This document shows, in pieces, positions 9,906-23,109 of a stretch of 64,000 bases of DNA. This DNA is from Drosophila miranda. Lineage: Eukaryota > Arthropoda > Insecta > Diptera > Drosophilidae. The stretch's first letter is position 1. The number at the start of each line of letters is the position of its first letter. Made by a program: the position numbers and the translations under genes. The notes below the pieces were generated by a model. It searched no databases. It worked only from the letters and a program-made list of their open reading frames with translations, and was not told the DNA's origin. The DNA lies in NCBI RefSeq assembly GCF_003369915.1, contig NW_022881603.1:44021723-44085722 (forward strand), written 5' to 3'.

Positions 9906-11170
9906 TAAAAGAAAGTTACATAGCCCCTCCCATCAGGTAACCAACCTCTACCAAAGAATTTTCGCACATGTGGCTAATATCAGTTAAATCTGTTAAGGGG
10001 GCATGGTGCACATGCCAAGGCCGCCTCAATATATCAATTCGCGTGCCGAAATTTAATAAGTGCTCTCCAGAATTAAGCCCTGTTTTTAAAACCCAAAATT
10101 TAATCACTGTTACATACAGTTACAGTTAAATAACCCCCGCTTGCATGCAGGTTCGTTGCAGCAATAGAGAACCAATTATAAGCCACCAACAAGACTGATT
10201 GCTGATAATAATAATATTTCAGTTTTGCATTTAAATTTTCTCATCGTCATACATACATGACGAGAAAAGTTCTGAATTTTTGAATAATATGCAATCATTG
10301 AGACGGCACACTTCCCAAGTGATGGCTCAGTAACTTCGATGGCGCATATCCTCACAAAACGCCAGACGCTGACAGTCTGTAATATATGATTATTATAATG
10401 AAAATACAATGAAGATTAGTCGATATTTAATTGGAGTAAAGTAATTACAGTGGGGTACTGGGAGGAGAATATATTAAGGATTAAGGAATAACACGGAATA
10501 AAAGAGCAGTGTTTACATGGTTGGGTGGGTAAACTCGAAATAACAACACCTGAATCCGCGCGGCTATACATATGACACAATCGACTGGATTTCTGTAACC
10601 CCTAACGCCAGGTTGGCAATTAAAATCTTTTTTATGTGTTTAACTAGAACAACTAAAAGATCCAGCCCATCCAAATAGCCCTGGGCGAAAGATCCCCCAA
10701 AATATTGTGGAGGGAAACAAGGATGATAGTTTTCCCACGGATTTGATAACCGTTACGGGCACCGAAGGCGAATTCCCACCTGTTCAATGAATCTACCTCC
10801 TCTTGCATTTACGGCATTAATTATTGTAAAATTAACCCGGCCAAATAGAGGGGCACCCGCCGCTCTCAGCGATTCATTTCAAAAACGCAATCAAATTTGA
10901 AATTTGAGTCTTTGTCTCCGGGCGGTCACGAGCCCTATGTCATCAAAAGAGTCTGCGAGACTCAACGCGCAGCACCAAACAGGTCTCTCCACAAAAATCG
11001 GAAATTTGTGAATTTTGTTGAGCAAGCAGTCCAAACTTAAATAAACTGCTTGCATTAACATACCCTTTTGGTCAATTTAAAACTAGCCGGCAAAATTTTT
11101 TTAAATTTTTAATTAAATTTGAGTTTTCACTCCATTCAATCCAGTCATAATTCCATTTTCGTGGTTTAAA
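9906..11170. other. Unit spacer upstream of U3, long form
   Basis: Contains the ~237-bp block at ~10822-11050 ('ttattgtaaaattaacccgg' to 'cttaaata') that the 5027-6054 and 53833-54857 spacers lack. The edges share TAA/ATAAA, so a microhomology deletion in the short forms explains the difference better than an insertion. Minus ORFs at 9916-10107 and 10176-10409 are unrecognised. Confidence 0.5.
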
Positions 11171-11365
11171 ATGTGTGTGTTAATTGTTGATAGTACAAAA
11201 ACTGTTTATGACTTCGTACGAAAACATTTGGAACTAAAGATAGCAGCTAAGATGAGACTTAAATTGTTCTTTATTCTGTTGTTGATTATTCTAGCAATGG
11301 TTTTATTAATGACGAAAGTCAGTGCCAAACGATGGGCTGATGGAGTAGATGGAGTGTGTGCCTAA
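11171..11365 (+). CDS. Micropeptide gene, U3
   Basis: 64 codons, with internal Met at 11252 for the 37-aa form. The protein looks identical to the U2 copy (LLMT version). AATAAA follows at ~11393. Confidence 0.6.
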   Translation: MCVLIVDSTKTVYDFVRKHLELKIAAKMRLKLFFILLLIILAMVLLMTKVSAKRWADGVDGVCA

Positions 11366-11596
11366 TCACTTTTTATAGTGTTAAATTATACCAATAAAGA
11401 TGATGTAGCAAGCTTAGCGATAGTTGAATTAAACAAGTAAATTCATTATTTTTGAGATACCAGCTGATCTCAAAGCGTAGAGCTCTGAGATACACTACTC
11501 ACACTACTCAGCCGAAACTGAGGTTTGCACATACCTATCTATCAAATGTAGACCTCAAAGTATTATAATTCAACTAACTAATCGCCAATTCCACAG

Positions 11597-11944
11597 CCCA
11601 AGCGTACCAAGAGTTATATTGATGAGGTATACCGACTTTTAGAGGAAAAGCCAGGGGTTGAAGAAATATTAATCATGAATCGTTCCGGTGTGCCGATCAA
11701 AACGTCAATGGAACGCCAAGACGCACTTCAACATGCCTGTCTTTATGAGAATTTGCGGGAAAAGTGTCAGGCATTTCTATCAAAAATGGAGCCACCACAG
11801 CTCCTGACCATGTTGCGAGTCCGTACCAGATTCCACGAGGTCCTGCTAACACCTGATGGCAAGATAACCGTTTTGGTAGTGCAAAATCCAAAGGATACAC
11901 ATCTTAAGGTAGAGGATCTAAATCGTCATTCCTCCAATTTTTAA
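11597..11944 (+). pseudogene. Roadblock-family gene, U3, start exon lost
   Basis: Exon 2 (11597-11944) is intact. In exon 1 the ATG is gone: 'cacaatgcaggcag' has become 'cacactactcag' at ~11502-11512. Translation could only begin at the internal Met 11675 (89 aa), which omits the first helix of the Roadblock fold. Confidence 0.7.
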
Positions 11945-12325
11945 ATAATTGCTCCTACATATATCTACGTTGTTAGTCATCCAACTTCTTACACGTAAAA
12001 CATTCTCACTTTGTACACAGCCCAAACACAACAAACTGTTCATTTATGTGACTACCTGAATATAAATTCAATCAAATAAGTAATAAATAGTCCTCAGAGC
12101 TTCAGCTTAAAAACAAAATTTATTCCAAAAACAGATGACATTTTCTGACCAACAGAAAGTAAATATATTCTTGTACTCGTATTTATAAAACACATTTCAT
12201 TTTCATACTCTTCAGTATGTACAACATAAACGTTAAGTTCTTCTAGAACTAATGTTAAATATTGAATTTGGTTGTCTGTTGTTTATTTAAATGGATTAAT
12301 CCTTCAATGGGAAACAGTGCCCGAA

Positions 12326-13702
12326 TCAGTGCAGATTTAGCTTGGACAACGTCAAGTCATTCTCGTCAATAGGGGACACCGTTAGTTTCATTTTGTGCTC
12401 CTTGGCCATTTTGGATAACATTACAATGTCCGAGTTTATATAGGCATCCCGCAAAAGTGCCACCGACGATTTTTCGGAAGTCTCAAGCTCCTTCACAAGT
12501 TCTTCAACACTGGGATTACATTTGGTTTCATCCTTTACTTCTTTAAACTTCTGGCCTGACAACGCACGAGTCCAAATGTCCTGAGATGCCTCTTTGTATT
12601 TTTTGATTTTCTTGTCCAGGTCAGTAATCTTAGCACTGATCTCATTGTTATCGGGCCGCTTGGCTTGAGCCTGCATAAAAATACATCGAGCATCCTTATA
12701 TTCGCCTAAGGCGGACAGGGCGCAACCTTCCTGGTAGAGGGCCTTACAGGGCCTTAGAGGGCTTATTTTCAGTGAGACGCCGCAAGGCTTTCATCGTAAT
12801 GCACACGCGTTTGGGATTATGCAATTTATTGTAGCAGATCATCAAGTTTTGCTGGAAAAGTTTAAAAAAAACACATAAGTGGGGATGAGCCACGACGCTA
12901 CAAGTTGCATAGTTACATTGAGAGTGATCAACAGAGCGATTTGCTTGCGCTCATCCTCATCATTGGCTAGACGGCAATAGTTTAGAGAGCTTACGGCCCG
13001 TTCGAAGGCAGTGACGGCGTTGCGGTAGCGAAAGCGCTTCACACAGTCCTTGCAATGCATGTGCATGTCTAATGCCTTGGGGTAAACTATTGCAAACTTG
13101 TCCCGATCCACAGCGGCCATTGACGCGAAGGCATCTGAGTCCCCGATCAATGTGAAGTGAAGAACTTCGATTTTGAAAAGTCCATCTGAACGTGGTTTAA
13201 TGCGCGGCGGGCAGCCCATCTCGTGAAATAGCAACTTATAGGATATAATAAATTCGGCTTTTTCATATGGGCGCATGGTAAGTACAGCAGCCTGGAGGCC
13301 TTCTAGCACATCGCAACCTGCACCGGTCTCAAAATAGAATTTAGTTCGGCGCATCAATGAGGAATCAAAAGGAGAACTCTCGCCTTCCCAATAACCACTA
13401 TAGCGCACAGCGACACGTGCCTTGTCTGGCACCAGACCTCGGCCCTGGTGGCCCTCACGTGTGATGCTCTTAAAAATGTTCTCATTGATCGGCTCCATCA
13501 ATTTTTTGAGTTCCTCGAACGATTGGGTCGATGGAGAAGCGAGCTCTTCTTCATCAACATCTGGAGCGTTATCACAATCTTCCATTTCGTCGACATTAAA
13601 GTCATCATCGCCAGCCCCAAATGGCGACTGTTCTACCTCAAATTGTGAGCCAGAGCCAACGAGTTTTCTAGAAGAGTAAGAGGCAGCGTCTAGGCAGCAC
13701 AT
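12326..13702 (-). CDS. shu: Shutdown-like FKBP-TPR protein, U3 (frameshifted)
   Basis: Exon 1 13702-12917 is open; intron 12916-12852; exon 2 from 12851 stops at 12746-12744 through the 7-nt duplication. Private changes include R79S before the FKBP domain and G217C near the TPR start. The distal TPR frame (12676-12326) is open but out of phase. Confidence 0.78.
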
Positions 13703-14432
13703 GATTGTGCAAATGTATCAAGTTTCGATGCTTGCCCAAGTTGCAGTGGTTCCTTGAGCATTTGAGTGCAATATGAAAAATTATCTTCCATTTTTTCCAC
13801 ACTTTTTCCCAACTTTAACTTGTTTGGGTTAATTACAAAAATGCGCGATAGGCAGTGACACCCTCAGAAATATACCAAGTATATACCGATGAAAAAACGA
13901 CCTTAGCCCACTTATGACCTCTTTAATTAAACAGGATAACAAATTGAGTTAAACTGCGGAAAATAATACTGTTTGTAAATCTTTTCTCTGAAATTACAAA
14001 AAAAAAAAAAAACACACACACGATATCTTTCACTGTAACAGCGCCAAAATGATTCAATTTTCTTTATTTTTGGTGGAATATTAAAAAACCGCCTTGGGCG
14101 ACAATGGGTTAATCGTTCCGTCGAGGATGGGAAACCATATTTCTCGATTTTGATTTAAGATACGCTAATTTTAGCCACTCCCTTTTATTGAACTTTTTAT
14201 ATAAATAAAAAAATGTTGTAACGAAAAAGGTCGATCTGCCCACAAAGTTTTTTTTCTACACGATTAGCTACTTTTAAGTACTCCTGAGTACATACATATG
14301 TAGATGTGCCAGTTCATAGAACGAATAGATAAAACCACGCCATGAAAAACCACGAATTCATTAAACATTTCTAACGCCCCAAATCTATCTGCGTATTTGA
14401 AAAGTAATTAAAAAATTTAATTTTGTAATAAT
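13703..14432. other. shu upstream flank, U3
   Basis: AT-rich flank as in the other units, with the longest A run (~13998-14013). No gene seen. Confidence 0.5.
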
Positions 14433-15528
14433 AAAACGAGGGGGAACGTTGTGAGCTGCTGCGGACGCCGCAACTCTACATTTATACCCGATACTTAGAC
14501 AGTATGGCTCCCCTCCGGCAGACGCCGCGAATATTAAACGACACGAGAAAGAGTGCGTGCGAGAGAGACAGAAAATCAGTCTGACCGTGACGTCGGGCGC
14601 TGCGTAGCCACTGCAAATTAATTTGTTCCTTTTGGCTATAAAAATTATCTGATCTGATCCAGATTCAGCAATCTGATAGATATGGTCGTTATCTATGATT
14701 CTGCGTTTTTAGTTTTCTCGAATCTGCAATATTGTGGATGCAACAGATTTTCGTCCTTTGTGTGGGTGGAAGGGGGTGGGGCGAAATTTGAGATAAACGT
14801 TTTATAGTGAGATCTAACAGGAGTGCGGATACTAAATTTGGTTACTCTACCGTTAATAGTCTCTGAGATTTGTGGATGCCCCAGATTTTCGTCCTTTGCG
14901 GGGGCGGAAGGGGGTGTGGCGAAATTTTGACACAAAACGGTCAAGGTCCGATATCACAGGAGTGTGGATACCAAAATTGGTTGCCCTGGCTCTTATAGGT
15001 TCTGAGATCCTTGAACTCATATTTTGCAATTGGCTAAACCCACCATGAAACCTGTGTGTCAGAGAGAGACAGAGCGAGAAAGAATGAAATTGTTTTCTTT
15101 ATTCTGGCTATAATCATTATACGATCTGGTTCAGATTTTGCACTCTAGAAGATATAGTCATCTTCTACGATTCTGCGTTTTTAGTTTTCTCGTATCGTCG
15201 AAATTGTGGATGCCACAGATTTTCGCCCTTTGTGGTGGCGGAAGTGGTGGGGGGGGGGAAGTTTTGAAATATTCTTGTAGCAGTGACATATCACAGAAGT
15301 CTGGATCCAAAACATCGTTGCTCTAGTTCTTATAGTCTTTGAGCACTAGGCGCTGAAGGGGACGGACAGACGGACAGACATTCAGGGCATAATCGCCTCG
15401 GCTATTGATGCTGATCCAGAATATATATACTTTATTGGGTCGGAAACGATTCCTTCTGGACGTTACACACATCCACTTTTACCACAAATCTAATATACCC
15501 CAATACTCATTTTGAGTATCGGGTATAA
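14433..15528. mobile_element. DINE-1/mini-me-like element C
   Basis: Near full-length with both subterminal repeats, three internal repeat blocks, two GA-rich patches (~14555-14572 and ~15060-15085) and a short GGAC/AGAC tract (~15360-15380). Confidence 0.75.
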
Positions 15529-16771
15529 TAAAAGAAAGTTACATAGCCCCTCCCATCAGGTAACCAACCTCTACCAAAGAATTTTCGCACATGTGGCTAA
15601 TATCAGTTAAATCTGTTAAGGGGGCATGGTGCACATGCCAAGGCCGCCTCAATATATCAATTCGCGTGCCGAAATTTAATAAGTGCTCTCCAGAATTAAG
15701 CCCTGTTTTTAAAACCCAAAATTTAATCACTGTTACATACAGTTACAGTTAAATAACCCCCGCTTGCATGCAGGTTCGTTGCAGCAATAGAGAACCAATT
15801 ATAAGCCACCAACAAGACTGATTGCTGATAATAATAATATTTCAGTTTTGCATTTAAATTTTCTCATCGTCATACATACATGACGAGAAAAGTTCTGAAT
15901 TTTTGAATAATGTGCAATCATGCAATCATCGTAACTTCGATGGCGCATATCCTCACAAAACGCCAGACGCTGACAGTCTGTAATATATGATTATTATAAT
16001 GAAAATACAATGAAGATTAGTCGATATTTAATTGGAGTAAAGTAATTACAGTGGGGTACTGGGAGGAGAATATATTAAGGCTTAAGGAATAACACGGAAT
16101 AAAAGAGCAGTGTTTACATGGTTGGGTGGGTAAACTCGAAATAACAACACCTGAATCCGCGCGGCTATACATATGACACAATCGACTGGATTTCTGTAAC
16201 CCCTAACGCCAGGTTGGCAATTAAAATCTTTTTTATGTGTTTAACTAGAACAACTAAAAGATCCAGCCCATCCAAATAGCCCTGGGCGAAAGATCCCCCA
16301 AAATATTGTGGAGGGAAACAAGGATGATAGTTTTCCCACGGATTTGATAACCGTTACGGGCACCGAAGGCGAATTCCCACCTGTTCAATGAATCTACCTC
16401 CTCTTGCATTTACGGCATTAATTATTGTAAAATTAACCCGGCCAAATAGAGGGGCACCCGCCGCTCTCAGCGATTCATTTCAAAAACGCAATCAAATTTG
16501 AATTTTGAGTCTTTGTCTCCGGGCGGTCACGAGCCCTATGTCATCAAAAGAATCTGCGAGACTCAACGCGCAGCACCAAACAGGTCTCTCCACAAAAATC
16601 GGAAATTTGTGAATTTTGTTGAGCAAGCAGTCCACACTTAAATAAACTGCTTGCATTAACATACCCTTTTGGTCAATTTAAAACTAGCCGGCAAAATTTT
16701 TTTAAATTTTTAATTAAATTTGAGTTTTCACTCCATTCAATCCAGTCATAATTCCATTTTCGTGGTTTAAA
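15529..16771. other. Unit spacer upstream of U4, long form
   Basis: Holds the ~237-bp block. A ~30-bp deletion at ~15915-15930 replaces the 'gagacggcacacttcc' segment and destroys the 77-codon minus ORF of other spacers, which argues against that ORF being a gene. Confidence 0.5.
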
Positions 16772-16966
16772 ATGTGTGTGTTAATTGTTGATAGTACAAA
16801 AACTGTTTATGACTTCGTACGAAAACATTTGGAACTAAAGATAGCAGCTAAGATGAGACTTAAATTGTTCTTTATTCTGTTGTTGATTATTCTAGCAATG
16901 GTTTTATTTATGACGAAAGTCAGTGCCAAACGATGGGCTGATGGAGTAGATGGAGTGTGTGCCTAA
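16772..16966 (+). CDS. Micropeptide gene, U4
   Basis: Open 64-codon frame with internal Met at 16853. One change in the hydrophobic core (LLMT to LFMT), shared with U5, U6, U7 and U9. Confidence 0.6.
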   Translation: MCVLIVDSTKTVYDFVRKHLELKIAAKMRLKLFFILLLIILAMVLFMTKVSAKRWADGVDGVCA

Positions 16967-17169
16967 TCACTTTTTATAGTGTTAAATTATACCAATAAAG
17001 ATGATGTAGCAAGCTTAGCGATAGTTGATTTAAACAAGTAAATTCATTATTTTTGAGATACCAGCTGATCTCAAAGCGAGAGCTCCGAAACTGAGGTTTG
17101 CACATACCTATCTATCAAATGTAGACCTCAAAGTATTATAATTCAACTAACTAATCGCCAATTCCACAG

Positions 17170-17517
17170 CCCAAGCGTACCAAGAGTTATATTGATGAGG
17201 TATACCGACTTTTAGAGGAAAAGCCAGGGGTTGAAGAAATATTAATCATGAATCGTTCCGGTGTGCCGATCAAAACGTCAATGGAACGCCAAGACGCAAT
17301 TCAACATGCCTGTCTTTATGAGAATTTGCGTGAAAAGTGTCTGGCATTTCTATCAAAAATGGAGCCACCACAGCTCCTGACCATGTTGCGAGTCCGTACC
17401 AGATTCCACGAGGTCCTGCTAACACCTGATGGCAAGATAACCGTTTTGGTAGTGCAAAATCAAAAGGATACACATCTTAAGGTAGAGGATCTAAATCGTC
17501 ATTCCTCCAATTTTTAA
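17170..17517 (+). pseudogene. Roadblock-family gene, U4, start exon lost
   Basis: Exon 2 is intact. A ~36-bp deletion at ~17078 ('aaagcgagagctccgaaactgag') removes the exon-1 ATG; U5, U7 and U9 share it. The internal Met at 17248 leaves 89 aa. Substitutions include L18I, Q32L and P72Q in internal-Met numbering. Confidence 0.7.
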
Positions 17518-17898
17518 ATAATTGCTCCTACATATATCTACGTTGTTAGTCATCCAACTTCTTACACGTAAAACATTCTCACTTTGTACACAGCCCAAAC
17601 ACAACAAACTGTTCATTTATGTGACTACCTGAATATAAATTCAATCAAATAAGTAATAAATAGTCCTCAGAGCTTCAGCTTAAAAACAACATTTATTCCA
17701 AAAACAGATGACATTTTCTGACCAACAGAAAGTAAATATATTCTTGTACTCGTATTTATAAAACACATTTCATTTTCATACTCTTCAGTATGTACAACAT
17801 AAACGTTAAGTTCTTCTAGAACTAATGTAAAATATTGAATTTGGTTGTCTGTTGTTTATTTAAATGGATTAATCCTTCAATGGGAAACAGTGCCCGAA

Positions 17899-19275
17899 TC
17901 AGTGCAGATTTAGCTTGGACAACGTCAAGTCATTCTCGTCAATAGGGGACACCGTTATTTTCATTTTGTGCTCCTTGGCCATTTTGAATAACATTACAAT
18001 GTCCGAGTTTATATAGGCACCCCGCAAAAGTGCCACCGACGATTTTTCGGAAGTCTCAAGCTCCTTCACAAGTTCTTCAACACTGGGATTACATTTGGTT
18101 TCATCCTTTACTTCTTTAAACTTCTGGCCTGACAACGCACGAGTCCAAATGTCCTGAGATGCCTCTTTGTATTTTTTGATTTTCTTGTCCAGGTCAGTAA
18201 TCTTAGCACTGATCTCATTGTTATCGGGCTGCTTGGCTTGAGCCTGCATAAAAATACACCGAGCATCCTTATATTCGCCTAAGGCGGACAGGGCGCAACC
18301 TTCCTGGTAGAGGGCCTTACAGGGCCTTAGAGGGCTTATTTTCAGTGAGACGCCGCAAGGCTTTCATCGTAATGCACACGCGTTTGGGATTATGCAATTT
18401 ATTGTAGCAGATCATCAAGTTTTGCTGGAAAAGTTAAAAAAAAACACATAAGTGGGGATGAGCCACGACGCTACAAGTTGCAAAGTTACATTGAGAGTGA
18501 TCAACAGAGCGATTTGCTTGCGCTCATCCTCATCATTGGCTAGACGGCAATAGTTTAGAGAGCTTACGGCCCGCTCGAAGGCAGTGACGGCGTTGCGGTA
18601 GCGAAAGCGCTTCACACAGTCCTTGCCATGCATGTGCATGTCTAATGCCTTGGGGTAAACTATTGCAAACTTGTCCCGATCCACAGCGGCCATTGACGCG
18701 AAGGCATCTGAGTCCCCGATCAATGTGAAGTGAAGAACTTCGATTTTGAAAAGTCCATCTGAACGTGGTTTAATGCGCGGCGGGCAGCCCATCTCGTGAA
18801 ATAGCAACTTATAGGATATAATAAATTCGGCTTTTTCATATGGGCGCATGGTAAGTACAGCAGCCTGGAGGCCTTCTAGCACATCGCAACCTGCACCGGT
18901 CTCAAAATAGAATTTAGTTCGGCGCATCAATGAGGAATCAAAAGGAGAACTCTCGCCTTCCCAATAACCACTATAGCGCACAGCGACACGTGCCTTGTCT
19001 GGCACCAGACCTCGGCCCTGGTGGCCCTCACGTGTGATGCGCTTAAAAATGTTCTCATTGATCGGCTTCATCAATTTTTTGAGTTCCTCGAACGATTGGG
19101 TCGATGGAGAAGCGAGCTCTTCTTCATCAACATCTGGAGCGTTATCACAATCTTCCATTTCGTCGACATTAAAGTCATCATCGCCAGCCCCAAATGGCGA
19201 CTGTTCTACCTCAAATTGTGAGCCAGAGCCAACGAGTTTTCTAGAAGAGTAAGAGGCAGCGTCTAGGCAGCACAT
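17899..19275 (-). CDS. shu: Shutdown-like FKBP-TPR protein, U4 (frameshifted)
   Basis: Exon 1 19275-18490 is open; intron 18489-18425; exon 2 from 18424 stops at 18319-18317 through the 7-nt duplication. Carries E70K, shared with U5 and U8. The distal frame (18249-17899) is open but out of phase. Confidence 0.78.
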
Positions 19276-19998
19276 GATTGTGCAAATGTATCAAATTTCG
19301 ATGCTTGCCGAAGTTGCAGTGGTTCCTTGAGCATTTGAGTGCAATATGAAAAATTATCTTCCATTTTTTCCACACTTTTTCCCAACTTTAACTTGTTGGG
19401 GTTAATTACAAAAATGCGCGATAGGCAGTGACACCCTCAGAAATATACCAAGTATATACCGATGAAAAAACGACCTTAGCCCACTTATGACCTCTTTAAT
19501 TAAACAGGATAACAAATTGAGTTAAACTGCGGAAAATAATACTGTTTGTAAATCTTTTCTTTGAAATTACAAAAAAAAAAAACACGCACACGATATCTTT
19601 CACTGTAACAGCGCCAAAATGATTCAATTTTCTTTATTTTTGGTGGAATATTAAAAAACCGCCTTGGGCGACAATGGGTTAATCGTTCCGTCGAGGATGG
19701 GAAACCATATTTCTCGATTTTGATTTAAGATACGCTAATTTTAGCCACTCCCTTTTATTGAACTTTTTATATAAATAAAAAAATGTTGTAACGAAAAAGG
19801 TCGAACTGCCCACAAAGTTTTTTTTCTACACGATTAGCTACTTTTAAGTACTCCTGAGTACATATGTAGATGTGGCAGTTCATAGAACGAATAGATAAAA
19901 CCACACCATGAAAAACCACGAATTCATTAAACATTTCTAACGCCCCAAATCTATCTGCGTATTTGAAAAGTAATTAAAAAATTTAATTTTGTAATAAT
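19276..19998. other. shu upstream flank, U4
   Basis: AT-rich flank. Variants (for example 'gccgaagttgc') are shared with U5, U8 and U9. No gene seen. Confidence 0.5.
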
Positions 19999-21099
19999 AA
20001 AACGAGGGGGAACGTTGTGAGTTGCTGCGGACGCCGCAACTCTACATTTATACCCGATACTTAGTCAGTATGGCTCCCCTCCGGCAGACGCCGCGAATAT
20101 TAAACGACACGAGAAAGAGTGCGTGCGAGAGAGACAGAAAATCAGTCTGACCGTGACGTCGGGCGCTGCGTAGCCACTGCAAATTGATTTGTTCCTTTTG
20201 GCTATAAAAATTATCTGATCTGATCCAGATTCAGCAATCTGATAGATATGGTCGTTATCTATGATTCTGCGTTTTTAGTTTTCTCGAATCTGCAATATTG
20301 TGGATGCAACAGATTTTCGTCCTTTGTGTGGGTGGAAGGGGGTGGGGCGAAATTTTGAGATAACCGTTTTATAGTGAGATCTAACAGGAGTGCGGATACT
20401 AAATTTGGTTACTCTACCGTTAATAGTCTCTGAGATTTGTGGATGCCCCAGATTTTCGTCCTTTGCGGGGGCGGAAGGTGGTGTGGCGAAATTTTGACAC
20501 AAAACGGTCAAGTCCGATATCACAGGAGTGTGGATACCAAAATTGGTTGCCCTGGCTCTTATAGGTTCTGAGATCCTTGAACTCATATTTTGCAATTGGC
20601 TAAACCGACCATGAAACCTGTGTGTCAGAGAGAGACAGAGCGAGAAAGAATGAAATTGTTTTCTTGATTCTGGCTATAATAATTATACGATCTGGTTCAG
20701 ATTTTGCACTCTAGAAGATATAGTCATCTTCTACGATTCTGCGTTTTTAGTTTTCTCGTATCGTCGAAATTGTGGATGCCACAGATTTTCGCCCTTTGTG
20801 GTGGCGGAAGTGGGGGGGGGGGGGGGGGAAAGTTTTGAAATATTCTTGTAGCAGTGACATATCACAGAAGTCTGCATCCAAAACATCGTTTCTCTAGCTC
20901 TTATAGTCTTTGAGCACTAGGCGCTGAAGGGGACGGACAGACGGACAGACATTCAGGGCTTAATCGCCTCGGCTATTGATGCTGATCCAGAATATATATA
21001 CTTTATTGGGTCGGAAACGATTCCTTCTGGACGTTACACACATCCACTTTTACCACAAATCTAATATACCCCAATACTCATTTTGAGTATCGGGTATAA
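19999..21099. mobile_element. DINE-1/mini-me-like element D
   Basis: Near full-length, with a long G tract at ~20811-20828 and a short GGAC/AGAC tract. 'gtctgcatcc' replaces 'gtctggatcc', a variant shared with E and I. Confidence 0.75.
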
Positions 21100-22363
21100 T
21101 AAAAGAAAGTTACATAGCCCCTCCCATCAGGTAACCAACCTCTACCAAAGAATTTTCGCACATGTGGCTAATATCAGTTAAATCTGTTAAGGGGGCATGG
21201 TGCACATGCCAAGGCCGCCTCAATATATCAATTCGCGTGCCGAAATTTAATAAGTGCTCTCCAGAATTAAGCCCTGTTTTTAAAACCCAAAATTTAATCA
21301 CTGTTACATACAGTTACAGTTAAATAACCCCGCTTGCATGCAGGTTCGTTGCAGCAATAGAGAACCAATTATAAGCCACCAACAAGACTGATTGCTGATA
21401 ATAATAATATTTCAGTTTTGCATTTAAATTTTCTCATCGTCATACATACATGACGAGAAAAGTTCTGAATTTTTGAATAATGTGCAATCATTGAGACGGC
21501 ACACTTCATAAGTGATGGCTCAGTAACTTCGATGGCGCATATCCTCACAAAACGCCAGACGCTGACAGTCTGTAATATATGATTATTATAATGAAAATAC
21601 AATGAAGATTAGTCGATATTTAATTGGAGTAAAGTAATTACAGTGGGGTACTGGGAGGAGAATATATTAAGGCTTAAGGAATAACACGGAATAAAAGAGC
21701 AGTGTTTACATGGTTGGGTGGGTAAACTCGAAATAACAACACCTGAATCCGCGCGGCTATACATATGACACAATCGACTGGATTTCTGTAACCCCTAACG
21801 CCAGGTTGGCAATTAAAATCTTTTTTATGTGTTTAACTAGAACAACTAAAAGATCCAGCCCATCCAAATAGCCCTGGGCGAAAGATCCCCCAAAATATTG
21901 TGGAGGGAAACAAGGATGATAGTTTTCCCACGGATTTGATAACCGTTACGGGCACCGAAGGCGAATTCCCACCTGTTCAATGAATCTACCTCCTCTTGCA
22001 TTTACGGCATTAATTATTGTAAAATTAACCCGGCCAAATAGAGGGGCACCCGCCGCTCTCAGCGATTCATTTCAAAAACGCAATCAAATTTGAAATTTGA
22101 GTCTTTGTCTCCGGGCGGTCACGAGCCCTATGTCATCAAAAGAGTCTGCGAGACTCAACGCGCAGCACCAAACAGGTCTCTCCACAAAAATCGGAAATTT
22201 GTGAATTTTGTTGAGCAAGCAGTCCAAACTTAAATAAACTGCTTGCATTAACATACCCTTTTGGTCAATTTAAAACTAGCCGGCAAAATTTTTTTAAATT
22301 TTTAATTAAATTTGAGTTTTCACTCCATTCAATCCAGTCATAATTCCATTTTCGTGGTTTAAA
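21100..22363. other. Unit spacer upstream of U5, long form
   Basis: Includes the ~237-bp block. No gene recognised. 'cacttcataagtg' replaces 'cacttcccaagtg', as in the 26.7- and 59.2-kb spacers. Confidence 0.5.
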
Positions 22364-22558
22364 ATGTGTGTGTTAATTGTTGATAGTACAAAAACTGTTT
22401 ATGACTTCGTACGAAAACATTTGGAACTAAAGATAGCAGCTAAGATGAGACTTAAATTGTTCTTTATTCTGTTGTTGATTATTCTAGCAATGGTTTTATT
22501 TATGACGAAAGTCAGTGCCAAACGATGGGCTGATGGAGTAGATGGAGTGTGTGCCTAA
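22364..22558 (+). CDS. Micropeptide gene, U5
   Basis: Open 64-codon frame, with internal Met at 22445. Same protein as the U4 copy. Confidence 0.6.
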   Translation: MCVLIVDSTKTVYDFVRKHLELKIAAKMRLKLFFILLLIILAMVLFMTKVSAKRWADGVDGVCA

Positions 22559-22761
22559 TCACTTTTTATAGTGTTAAATTATACCAATAAAGATGATGTA
22601 GCAAGCTTAGCGATAGTTGATTTAAACAAGTAAATTCATTATTTTTGAGATACCAGCTGATCTCAAAGCGAGAGCTCCGAAACTGAGGTTTGCACATACC
22701 TATCTATCAAATGTAGACCTCAAAGTATTATAATTCAACTAACTAATCGCCAATTCCACAG

Positions 22762-23109
22762 CCCAAGCGTACCAAGAGTTATATTGATGAGGTATACCGA
22801 CTTTTAGAGGAAAAGCCAGGGGTTGAAGAAATATTAATCATGAATCGTTCCGGTGTGCCGATCAAAACGTCAATGGAACGCCAAGACGCAATTCAACATG
22901 CCTGTCTTTATGAGAATTTGCGTGAAAAGTGTCTGGCATTTCTATCAAAAATGGAGCCACCACAGCTCCTGACCATGTTGCGAGTCCGTACCAGATTCCA
23001 CGAGGTCCTGCTAACACCTGATGGCAAGATAACCGTTTTGGTAGTGCAAAATCCAAAGGATACACATCTTAAGGTAGAGGATCTAAATCGTCATTCCTCC
23101 AATTTTTAA
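22762..23109 (+). pseudogene. Roadblock-family gene, U5, start exon lost
   Basis: Exon 2 is open; the exon-1 ATG is removed by the same deletion as in U4 (~22670). The 89-aa remainder starts at 22840. Confidence 0.7.
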
